From NCBI GenBank assembly GCA_023417955.1, contig JAEZDW010000041.1, positions 1 to 12,933 on the forward strand: DNA of 12,933 nt, written 5' to 3'. The notes below the pieces were generated by a model, which ran no database searches, was not told the origin of the DNA, and saw only the letters and a list, made by a program, of their open reading frames with translations. Below are positions 1 to 6,478 of this stretch, piece by piece (within the stretch, counting starts at the first letter, position 1; every line of letters starts with the position of its first letter). Made by a program: the position numbers and the translations under genes. The stretch comes from Bacteroidota bacterium. Its GTDB lineage: Bacteria > Bacteroidota > Bacteroidia > Cytophagales > Cyclobacteriaceae.

Positions 1-403
1 GTCGTGTGGATGATGAGTTGGCGATGGCCTTTATCGCGTGCCTTTTCAATACAATACATGTCAGCAGCTTACCAATGCCCTTGCCCCGCTGCCTCGGATC
101 AACAGCAAGCAGACGGAATCCCGCAGCCAACTTTTCACGCGTAGCAGTTCCACCGGAGCCATAATACTGCATGTCATCAAAGTATACGACCGCCCCGGTG
201 ATAATGTCATTTTCGATAGCAACAAAAATCTCTGTTCCTGGTTTCGAAGTAAGTGCCCCGACATTAGCAAGCATCTCGTAGTATGCAGGCTGCTCCACGG
301 GTTTGGGGAATCCATCGAGTTGTTGATAAACACTAACCATTAATTTACCCACAGAATTGAATTCATGAGGCGCTGCGGGACGCACATTCTTGAATAACTC
401 CAT
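1..403 (-). pseudogene. GNAT-family N-acetyltransferase, 5' part, frameshifted and cut by window edge
   Basis: Probable acetyl-CoA-dependent N-acetyltransferase of the GNAT fold; substrate unknown. From ATG 403 the frame gives about 115 good residues: an N-terminal RPA start, GKLMVSVYQQLDGFP, EQPAYYEMLANVG, YGSGGTATREK, then the acetyl-CoA loop LLAVDPRQRGKGIGKLLT (residues 98-115), with the Q/R-x-x-G-x-G pattern of motif A. After Thr115 (codon 61-59) this frame becomes nonsense, while the next frame reads CIEKARDKGHRQLIIHTT, the expected continuation, up to the window edge. The family normally has T-x-x-C here (six bases); only five are present, so one base is missing. Start 403 is preferred over the in-frame ATG at 340 because the extra 21 residues hold the conserved first beta strand. 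The break is either a true mutation or an assembly indel. Family call is firm; gene status is open. Confidence 0.8.
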
Positions 404-415
404 TCACCAAAAATA
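404..415 (-). promoter_or_regulatory. Possible -7 element upstream of the GNAT gene
   Basis: On the minus strand, 415-408 reads TATTTTTG, an exact match to the Bacteroidota -7 consensus TAnnTTTG, four bases before ATG 403. A TTG lies only about 14 bases upstream instead of the usual 19, so the -33 element is poor. If used, transcription would begin almost at the ATG and give a leaderless message. A T-rich match can arise by chance. Confidence 0.3.
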
Positions 416-517
416 GGCCAAATGTTTTACAACGAGGATTTTTGCACCGTCACTTTAGAAAAAGCCGCAGTTATTACTCGTACTTCAATGCCGTACTAAT
501 CAGCCCTGAGCACCTTG

Positions 518-1240
518 TCAACGGGGAGCCTCCATACCATCAGATACGTTTTCATGGCTGGAGCCAATTTCGAAGTTGAGATTCCGATCGACGAAACGCA
601 CATAACTCAGCAGATCTTTCCGATCAAGCATTTCTTCCACAACGGTGCGAAACCTTTGAATGTTCTCTTTACCCAAACGTTCCTTTTCGCCTTCGCTGAA
701 TTTATTCTTTCGCGATTCAACCTTGAAATCAATCAGGCTGTTAAGACTTAACAACGTGTTCGGGAAATCAAAATACATACGGTTATCTCCGCTTGATACG
801 GTGAGTACATCTCTTGCCCGGCCTTCCCTGAATTGCAGATTAACGACCTCTTCCTTAACGTTCCTAAGCCGGATCTTTGCAAGTACACGTTCAATGTTTC
901 GTGGTTCGAGTTCTGCAAGTTTATCAGGCATATAAATGAGCAACACGGGCGGTTTACCTTCTTCAGCCGACATCCTGAGCAGTTCCGACAGCAACGGTTC
1001 GACAAAGTTGTTTACATATCCGTAGGCAAGGGCATAAGCGAGGGAGTACTCTTCTTCTTCCAGTCGCGATCCGAATTCATTAAGCAGGGCGGTCACAGCC
1101 GTCGAAATTAGTCCGGTAACCACCGTGATGGGCTCAGGATCGAATGGTGGATTCTCCCAAAAAATCCAGCACATTGCAACCACAAAGGTGCAAACCCAAA
1201 GGAGTATGATGAGTGCTTTTGAAAGAACCTGGATCTTCAT
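518..1240 (-). CDS. Membrane-anchored STING-like (prokaryotic STING domain) protein, orphan
   Basis: A 240-residue protein. Residues 9-27 form a strong transmembrane helix and 38-54 a second, weaker hydrophobic segment, followed by acidic EEEE (61-64). Residues about 65-207 read like the prokaryotic STING domain of CBASS effectors (Cap12 type): an opening helix with ALAYGYVNNFVEP (70-82, compare GYFxNF), a beta strand VLLIYMPDKL (99-108, compare the IIPD strand), GRARDV (140-145), DFPNTL (158-163, compare DFPTTL at the ligand pocket) and a closing helix KENIQRFRTVVEEML (191-205). In known systems the domain binds a cyclic dinucleotide made by a CD-NTase and oligomerises to activate a fused TIR or membrane effector; here the membrane segment would be the effector. 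No CD-NTase or TIR domain is in the window. TGA directly precedes ATG 1240, fixing the upstream limit of the frame. The gene has its own promoter. The family call rests on motif memory, not on an alignment; if wrong, this is an unknown membrane protein. Confidence 0.62.
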   Translation of the reverse strand: MKIQVLSKALIILLWVCTFVVAMCWIFWENPPFDPEPITVVTGLISTAVTALLNEFGSRLEEEEYSLAYALAYGYVNNFVEPLLSELLRMSAEEGKPPVLLIYMPDKLAELEPRNIERVLAKIRLRNVKEEVVNLQFREGRARDVLTVSSGDNRMYFDFPNTLLSLNSLIDFKVESRKNKFSEGEKERLGKENIQRFRTVVEEMLDRKDLLSYVRFVDRNLNFEIGSSHENVSDGMEAPR

Positions 1241-1254
1241 TCAGACGATATAAA

Positions 1255-1286
1255 CAAATCTACTCCGGGAAATGTATTATTCAAAA
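1255..1286 (-). promoter_or_regulatory. Bacteroidota sigma-A type promoter of the STING-like gene
   Basis: On the minus strand TTTG (the -33 element, within CAAAA at plus 1282-1286) is followed by exactly 19 bases and then TAGATTTG (plus 1262-1255), which matches TAnnTTTG perfectly. The element ends 14 bases before ATG 1240, leaving a leader of only about 8-10 bases. This is the best promoter match found in the window, and it implies that the STING-like gene can be transcribed apart from the two genes upstream. Confidence 0.7.
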
Positions 1287-1292
1287 CGTTGA

Positions 1293-1310
1293 AATGATTC
1301 CAAAATCATT
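1293..1310 (-). other. AT-rich hairpin between the 141-residue gene and the STING-like promoter
   Basis: A perfect 7-bp inverted repeat (AATGATT / AATCATT) with a 4-base loop lies just after the stop at 1327 and just before the promoter at 1286. No T-run follows and the stem is AT-rich, so it is at best a weak terminator or a processing or stability element. Confidence 0.3.
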
Positions 1311-1326
1311 CATGCAATGGCAGTAC

Positions 1327-1752
1327 TTACTCAATCCGCGACACCAGATAGGAAAGGTAGTTGTCCAACTGGCCGCTGCCGTCTTTCTCGCGTGTCACAT
1401 CCCGAAGATGATTGAAGAATCGAATCGCATTAAACCGTGTAGTCAGATAAAAGTGCTCGCTACCTGCGTCAAAAGTGACCTTAAATGTACCAAATGCAGG
1501 AGTTGATGGAGCTGCGGAGTTTTTCAAGGTGCTCAACCTGACTTCCTGCACAATAAGCTGTAAAGCCTCTTTTGTGACTACTACAAGTCCTTCCGTTGAG
1601 GGGATTTCAATTCGGGCAGTGGATATTGTGAGTGCAGGAATTGGTTTATCCTCAGGTCCGATGTGCTCAATCCGTATCATATCAGTCTGCACGTAACAAA
1701 CCGCCGGAATCAGAATAAGAAAGGATGTTAATGCACCAACAATTATGGACAT
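1327..1752 (-). CDS. Unrecognised membrane-anchored protein, 141 residues
   Basis: I do not recognise a family. With ATG 1752 as start the protein opens with a hydrophobic stretch of about 20 residues (SIIVGALTSFLILIPAVCYV), either an uncleaved membrane anchor or a signal peptide. The remainder is a soluble mixed alpha/beta domain of about 115 residues: strand-like segments (residues 35-65), an alanine/proline-rich turn SAAPSTPAFG, then a strand-rich part and a helical C-terminus ending VSRIE. ATG 1752 starts four bases after the stop of the NIF3-like gene (1757), so translation is probably coupled. A longer reading from TTG 1770 would overlap that gene by 14 bases and is less likely. The STING-like gene follows after 86 bases with its own promoter. 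Confidence 0.6.
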   Translation of the reverse strand: MSIIVGALTSFLILIPAVCYVQTDMIRIEHIGPEDKPIPALTISTARIEIPSTEGLVVVTKEALQLIVQEVRLSTLKNSAAPSTPAFGTFKVTFDAGSEHFYLTTRFNAIRFFNHLRDVTREKDGSGQLDNYLSYLVSRIE

Positions 1753-1756
1753 CGTG

Positions 1757-2656
1757 TTACGCAAAAACAAACGGACTCCCCGAAGGAATATGCGTGATTT
1801 TCAGATCCGGATACTTCGGTTGCAACCATTCCTTCAGCCATCTCATTCCGGGTTGTTCACTGCGCGCATGACCGAGAACAACGAGGCTTTGTTTACGACC
1901 TATTGACTGGGCATCGCGAATGTATTCACTGGTCTCCCACTCGGCCACCTCACCACAAATCATAACGTCAGGTTTAAGCGAAGACAGCGCGCCGATCTGT
2001 CCGCGACCACCGGAGGCGCCCGGAAACACCGCTATTCGTTCGCACACCTGATCGCGGTCCCCGATGAATCGTAGGGTTTCGATTGACAACTTTTCCTTCA
2101 CAAGGTTGATTAGCTCTCCCAGCTTCAGTGGAGGTACCTTCACCACCCGGGGTTCCGCTGGATTGTAATACTTTTCCCAACCCAAGTCCTGGAGGACACC
2201 GGTTAAGACACCATCCGGGCGGAACGAATGAATATAGTCGTGTAATCTCCAGATAACGATATTATTTTTTTCCAAAAGGTCCTTTTTGAACCGATATACA
2301 TCATCGCGTTCCAGCCAGGTCACATCATCAGTATGATTGTAAAACGTTGGTTCGTGAGCAATGATGAAATTTGATTTCAGATCAATTGCTTTGCGAATGA
2401 CATCAACTGTTGCGAACATCGTCGTGACAATGCCAGTAACAACTGAATCACCTTTCCCTGCTTTCAGTGTATCAACGGTGCCTGTTCCAAGAGCGATGCC
2501 CTGGGTCACAGTATCAATGATTTGTTGAACGGTCACTCTGGTGGCTACAGGATTACCGAATCCGTACGCCTTGTTCACCATCGCCCCTGCTCCAAGCATT
2601 GCAAGCGTATTACCCACAAACTTCCGACGGGAGAATGAATTGCTACTGTCAGCCAT
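1757..2656 (-). CDS. Tat-exported NIF3-like (DUF34) dinuclear-metal protein
   Basis: A 299-residue NIF3/DUF34-family protein. The family forms toroidal hexamers with two metal ions per subunit; its reaction is not settled (metal insertion and GTP cyclohydrolase-like roles have been proposed). The core motifs are present: GIVTTMFATVDVIRKAI (75-91), AHEPTFYNH (100-108), HDYIH with PDGVLTGVLQDLGW (139-160), and near the C-terminus GEVAEW (235-240) and GHARSE (262-267). The usual second His of the HHP motif is Glu102, and the usual Asp of HxxxD appears to be His143; H101, H263 and E267 are kept. The N-terminus is a twin-arginine signal, SRRKFVG (9-15), followed by a hydrophobic helix and a small-residue region, so it is probably exported folded with its metal. 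Start at ATG 2656 is chosen because it places the Tat motif at the N-terminus; the TTG-initiated extension to 2707 adds 17 unlikely residues. Followed at four bases by the 141-residue gene. Confidence 0.88.
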   Translation of the reverse strand: MADSSNSFSRRKFVGNTLAMLGAGAMVNKAYGFGNPVATRVTVQQIIDTVTQGIALGTGTVDTLKAGKGDSVVTGIVTTMFATVDVIRKAIDLKSNFIIAHEPTFYNHTDDVTWLERDDVYRFKKDLLEKNNIVIWRLHDYIHSFRPDGVLTGVLQDLGWEKYYNPAEPRVVKVPPLKLGELINLVKEKLSIETLRFIGDRDQVCERIAVFPGASGGRGQIGALSSLKPDVMICGEVAEWETSEYIRDAQSIGRKQSLVVLGHARSEQPGMRWLKEWLQPKYPDLKITHIPSGSPFVFA

Positions 2657-2716
2657 AACTCTGGAAAATTGATAACTAAAGTTGCACCCAAATAAAGTGT
2701 CTATCAAGACGAAACT

Positions 2717-2757
2717 AAAAAATCTGCTGTGTCGGAGCGTAGCATAGCCGAGAGCAG
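2717..2757 (-). terminator. Probable intrinsic terminator downstream of the GH95-GH51-GH43 cluster
   Basis: On the minus strand CTGCT and TCGG pair with CCGA and AGCAG (plus 2753-2757, 2748-2751, 2732-2735, 2724-2728) around a small internal bulge, and the stem is followed by A and six T (plus 2722-2717). It sits 83 bases after the GH43 stop and before the NIF3-like start, so it would separate the sugar-hydrolase cluster from the next unit. The stem is imperfect. Confidence 0.5.
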
Positions 2758-2759
2758 CA

Positions 2760-2786
2760 TAACCGCTGCCACAGAACCGGCGGTTA
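2760..2786. other. Inverted repeat downstream of GH43
   Basis: TAACCGC (2760-2766) and GCGGTTA (2780-2786) form a perfect 7-bp stem with a 13-base loop, directly upstream (in the direction of transcription) of the probable terminator. It may stabilise the 3' end of the hydrolase transcript; no T-run follows this stem itself. Confidence 0.35.
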
Positions 2787-2839
2787 CGTATTTACCCAGG
2801 GACTACGACAAATATGCTCGTCTTTTTCCCAAATAAAGG

Positions 2840-4423
2840 TCACTGACGCCTTTCGGATATCCTAAAGTAATCGAAGTCTACAAATCCGCCGGCGCTTTTT
2901 GTCGCATAATTGAATAATCCGAAACGATAACCCATGAAGTGCGGAAGAGTGTACGACATCTTGAGTTGGCCACCTATACGCTTCCACGATTTACCATCGA
3001 GACTATAGAAAAACTCACCGGTGTCCGTGCGGTCTTGAAAATTACACTCGGCTTTGAGAAACACCGTATTCTGCGACAGTGTGACGCGTTCCAGCTCGAC
3101 CGGTTTACCAGACTCAGCGCTTATCATCACAATTGCCTTTTGTCCATTCGCGTATTGCACGCCAACCTGACCATATTTCTTCTGAAACAAGGTCAACCCT
3201 GCGAAGTCGCCATCTTTCATGTTGGACACATCCAGTTTAGTATAACCCGAACACTCGGGCCCAATTGTGCGCTGTGTAAGTATATTTTTTACGAGATAAA
3301 ATGATGTATCTACACGCGAGGTCGTAATCCTGAAGTGTCCTTTCCTTGCACTTAACGACCAATGTGCATTGTCGGGATTGTGATTCCATTGCCATACCAA
3401 TGGTAATGCAGGCTCACCTTTTTTTCTTTGAAATTCATCCGACGCAACAATTCCGGGAATAAGACTTTTGTTTGCCGGAAGATTCAATGTTTCAGGAACT
3501 TTGCCCTTGGTTCCAAGCACGGGCCATCCGTCCTTCCATTCTACGGGAACCAGGTATGGTATGCGTCCAACGGAACCGTAGTCACGAAATAAATACGAAA
3601 ACCATCTTCCGTCAGGAGTGTCGATAAGCCCGCCCTGCGCGACACCCAAATCCTGCAACGCCATCTTACCTTCCCACGGTCCTCGTATGTTATCTGCACG
3701 ATGAACGATAACTGTGCGCATGCCGCCTCTGGGCCATGTGATATTAAAGAGGTAGTACTTTCCATTAACTTTGAACAACTGCGATCCTTCCGCACCGAGC
3801 ATGATGTCTGCATTCGCAGGCGCACTTGCATCTTCGATGATCACCTCTTCATTCGTACCCGGCTTGACACCCGAAAGGTCTTCAGATAGCTCAACCAATT
3901 TAAGTTTGCGGACGCCATAGATAAGGTAGACCCGGTCATCATCGTCGAACCATAGCGTATGATCATGATATGAAGGAGAAAATGACTGCACCTTCCACGG
4001 GCCATTCTCCAGGCTCTTTGTTGAAAATATATAGGTCTTTCCGGTAGTCTGTGCAAAGGTCGTTACATAGTATGTCCCCTTGTGGAAGCGCATGGAACTG
4101 GCCCAGGAGCCGCGTCCATATGTACTCTTGCCGTTGTCGAGATTGAGCTCGTCGATACTGGCCAGCGTATCGTACGCATAGCTGATCAGTTGCCAGTTCA
4201 CCAAATCCTTCGATTTCATAACCGGCAGTCCCGGATTCATGTGCATCGTCGTACTGCTCATATAGTACACGTCACCAACTCGGATGGTAGCTGCATCCGG
4301 AACATCTGCGAAAATTATGGGATTTGAAGCGGGCTTACTTTGTGCGTTCGCCGCTCCCGTCGTACATGCGAGGACGAAGACACCCGATAGCAAGTTCAGC
4401 AAAAAAGATCTTTTGAGTCTCAT
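2840..4423 (-). CDS. Glycoside hydrolase family 43 enzyme (beta-xylosidase / alpha-L-arabinofuranosidase type) with C-terminal beta-sandwich
   Basis: A 527-residue exported GH43 enzyme that hydrolyses beta-xylosyl or alpha-L-arabinofuranosyl linkages with inversion. The N-terminus is a signal peptide (basic residues, hydrophobic core, likely cut after ANA, residue 27); VLAC (17-20) is a poor lipobox, so a lipoprotein is less likely. The five-bladed propeller covers about 33-325, with three expected acids: base Asp43 in PDAATI, pKa-tuning Asp154 in YHDHTLWFD and acid Glu212 in AEGSQLFK. Residues about 328-525 match the GH43_C2 beta-sandwich (DEFQ start, LVWQWNHNPD, FFYSLDGKSWKRIGG, HFMGYRFGLFNYAT, VDFDYFRI end). 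This two-domain build and length fit GH43 enzymes acting on arabinoxylan, but xylosidase and arabinofuranosidase activity cannot be told apart from sequence. It starts 18 bases after the GH51 stop and is last in the cluster. Confidence 0.88.
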   Translation of the reverse strand: MRLKRSFLLNLLSGVFVLACTTGAANAQSKPASNPIIFADVPDAATIRVGDVYYMSSTTMHMNPGLPVMKSKDLVNWQLISYAYDTLASIDELNLDNGKSTYGRGSWASSMRFHKGTYYVTTFAQTTGKTYIFSTKSLENGPWKVQSFSPSYHDHTLWFDDDDRVYLIYGVRKLKLVELSEDLSGVKPGTNEEVIIEDASAPANADIMLGAEGSQLFKVNGKYYLFNITWPRGGMRTVIVHRADNIRGPWEGKMALQDLGVAQGGLIDTPDGRWFSYLFRDYGSVGRIPYLVPVEWKDGWPVLGTKGKVPETLNLPANKSLIPGIVASDEFQRKKGEPALPLVWQWNHNPDNAHWSLSARKGHFRITTSRVDTSFYLVKNILTQRTIGPECSGYTKLDVSNMKDGDFAGLTLFQKKYGQVGVQYANGQKAIVMISAESGKPVELERVTLSQNTVFLKAECNFQDRTDTGEFFYSLDGKSWKRIGGQLKMSYTLPHFMGYRFGLFNYATKSAGGFVDFDYFRISERRQ

Positions 4424-4441
4424 GATTTTCTTGATGAGGTT

Positions 4442-6451
4442 TTACTTTGACTTAATTCGAATCACTGTGAGCGACATGGCGGGTGCAGTATACCTGAATG
4501 CTTTTTGAACTTTAACCGTGGACCTCGCTGGCGAAATCATCGCAAGATTCTCAAATGTATTTTCAGCCTCCGCCTCGCCACTCAGCACGGTTTGTTCACC
4601 TGTCGCAGCAATCCGACCAAAAGCTGTGAGATTTGCTTTGACTTCACGTTGCGTTTTGTCCGCGTTCACGATTTTCAAAATCAGATCACCTGAGGACGAA
4701 TCGCGCACACACGAGGCTGCCAGGGTGGAATCAGCAGGTGTATTTAAAAATACATCGCGAAAGAAGACGTCACCCTGGTTGAGCGAGAATAACTGCTGCA
4801 CATAATAATTAGGAGTAAGACATATGGTCGTGTTGTCAAAAAAGATCAGGTCGGTTTTCCACTGCGTGCGACCTTTTTTTGCAAGTAGCGGCGCGTATGA
4901 TGCCATTCGCACCACATCACCATTTCTCTCAAGCCCGATCATATAAATCGCTTCTGCAATCGCGTTGTACATTTTATTCCCCCAGGATGCATACTCTCCG
5001 AGATAAACCTGCGCCCTGGTGCGATCATACGTGTCGTACCGGTATTGATTGCCGAGGAACCATTGGGGTTCTTTGTAATAGTGTTCGTCTATCATTGGCA
5101 CGTCTAGTGCATCAGCGTACTCCCATCCTTTGGTGAAATCTTCGCCGTCGGGAAACGGTCCAACGGTCCCGATTATGGTGATTTCAGGATACTTCGCCCT
5201 CACCGCGTCATAAATTATTTTGAAACGTTGTTTAAATTCAGGTGTGATCTTGTCTTCGTTACCAATACCGACAAATTCAAGATTGAACGGTGCGGGATGT
5301 CCTGCAGCCGCGCGCAAGGAGCCCCACTTGGAGGTCGGCGGACCGTTGGCCCATTCAATGAGATCAAGTACCTCCTGAACGTAATCATCCATTTCATCCA
5401 AAGGCAATGCTCTTTGCCCTGTCCCGCCAATCCGCCAGGTGCCACCGGAGTTCTGACAACTCACCGCTGCAGGAAGAACAGGCACAGGTTTAGCACCAAT
5501 ATCTTCGCAGAACTGAAAGTACTCATAGTAGCCAAGTCCTCCAGTTTGGTGGTACCCCCAGATATTTCTTTGTTCGACACGTTGCTCAATTGGCCCAATG
5601 GTGTTCTTCCACCGATACATATTTCCTAATCCATCGCCGTGAACAAGGCAACCACCAGGGAAACGGATAAATCGGGGTTTCATCTCAGCAAGCACTTGCG
5701 CGAGATCTGCGCGTAATCCATTAGGCCTGTTTTTGAATGTACGCTCCGGGAAAAGCGAAATTACGTCCAACGCAATCGTACCCGTGGTTTCGGCAAGTAG
5801 AACCAACTTAGCGCTATCAGTAGCCTCCCGGGCAACAAGACCTCCTGTATACTTTTTCCATTCCGGAGAGTTGATTGAAATTTTTTCTTCCGCGAGAATT
5901 TCACCTTTGTGTGTTTGCAGACTTACGCTGACAGCAACAGGAGAACTGCTTATTTGTTTCGCGAACACTGAAAAATTGTAGCGCTCCCCTTTTTTGACAA
6001 CTATTCCGTCAAAACCGGTGTTACTTATTCCAACACCGGAAGGCCCTGAATGCTTTTCTTCACGTCCAACGTGTTCGATGTTTAAAAGCAGGTAGTGTGG
6101 ATTATTGGGATGAACCGGTGACTTCGTCTCTATTGAGATTTGTCCGTAAGAAAATCCCGGCGAAAGGTATTCCCAAGAAGAAAGCGGATGCCACTCCCGT
6201 TGTTCTGTCGGACTATATTCAAATGATCGGTTTTGAATCAATTCAGCGTATAAGCCGCCGTCAGCTGAATAATTAATGTCTTCGAAAAAAAGGCCGAACA
6301 ACTCGCTACTGATTGGTGTTCCAGCCGGGCGCCCCTTAGCCTGTGTTCGCGCTGAAAAAGGCAGCAATGCCAAAACACCAAGGAAGATCATGAATATAAT
6401 GTATCTGTTTGCGCGTTCGTTGATTCGGAATAATGTAACTGAGTTTGTCAT
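4442..6451 (-). CDS. Glycoside hydrolase family 51 alpha-L-arabinofuranosidase with N-terminal carbohydrate-binding insertion
   Basis: A 669-residue exported GH51 enzyme that releases alpha-L-arabinofuranose with retention. Residues 1-38 are a signal peptide with a long polar n-region (hydrophobic 18-32); translation could also start at Met21. ISSELFGLFFEDINYSADGG (48-66) and the ELIQNRSFE strand open the catalytic part; residues about 85-235 form a beta-rich region resembling a CBM4/9-type module, as in other Bacteroidota GH51 proteins. The barrel follows with RFIRFPGGCLVHGDG (260-274), acid/base Glu399 in GIGNED and nucleophile Glu486 in YLGEYAS, with DEHYY (455-459) between them. The last 150 residues are the alpha-L-AF-C beta-sandwich. 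The stop lies 18 bases before the GH43 start, and the gene starts 27 bases after the GH95 stop, so the three genes are almost certainly co-transcribed. Likely substrates are arabinose side chains of arabinoxylan or arabinan. Confidence 0.92.
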   Translation of the reverse strand: MTNSVTLFRINERANRYIIFMIFLGVLALLPFSARTQAKGRPAGTPISSELFGLFFEDINYSADGGLYAELIQNRSFEYSPTEQREWHPLSSWEYLSPGFSYGQISIETKSPVHPNNPHYLLLNIEHVGREEKHSGPSGVGISNTGFDGIVVKKGERYNFSVFAKQISSSPVAVSVSLQTHKGEILAEEKISINSPEWKKYTGGLVAREATDSAKLVLLAETTGTIALDVISLFPERTFKNRPNGLRADLAQVLAEMKPRFIRFPGGCLVHGDGLGNMYRWKNTIGPIEQRVEQRNIWGYHQTGGLGYYEYFQFCEDIGAKPVPVLPAAVSCQNSGGTWRIGGTGQRALPLDEMDDYVQEVLDLIEWANGPPTSKWGSLRAAAGHPAPFNLEFVGIGNEDKITPEFKQRFKIIYDAVRAKYPEITIIGTVGPFPDGEDFTKGWEYADALDVPMIDEHYYKEPQWFLGNQYRYDTYDRTRAQVYLGEYASWGNKMYNAIAEAIYMIGLERNGDVVRMASYAPLLAKKGRTQWKTDLIFFDNTTICLTPNYYVQQLFSLNQGDVFFRDVFLNTPADSTLAASCVRDSSSGDLILKIVNADKTQREVKANLTAFGRIAATGEQTVLSGEAEAENTFENLAMISPARSTVKVQKAFRYTAPAMSLTVIRIKSK

Positions 6452-6478
6452 GATGTGATTGCGTGACGGATCATCCTG

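Noticed and set aside
38..343. Plus-strand frame of 101 codons
   Set aside because: It is antisense to clear GNAT coding sequence on the minus strand and shows no family features.
1753..1770. TTG start for the 141-residue protein, giving 147 residues
   Set aside because: It would overlap the NIF3-like gene by 14 bases; ATG 1752 gives a clean four-base spacing and a normal signal or anchor start.
2657..2707. TTG start extending the NIF3-like protein by 17 residues
   Set aside because: It would bury the twin-arginine signal inside the protein; ATG 2656 gives a standard Tat N-terminus.
2939..3304. Plus-strand frame of 121 codons
   Set aside because: Antisense to the GH43 C-terminal domain; no recognisable motif.
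5228..5629. Plus-strand frame of 133 codons
   Set aside because: Lies wholly antisense to the GH51 catalytic barrel; composition is arginine, serine and leucine rich as expected for a shadow frame.
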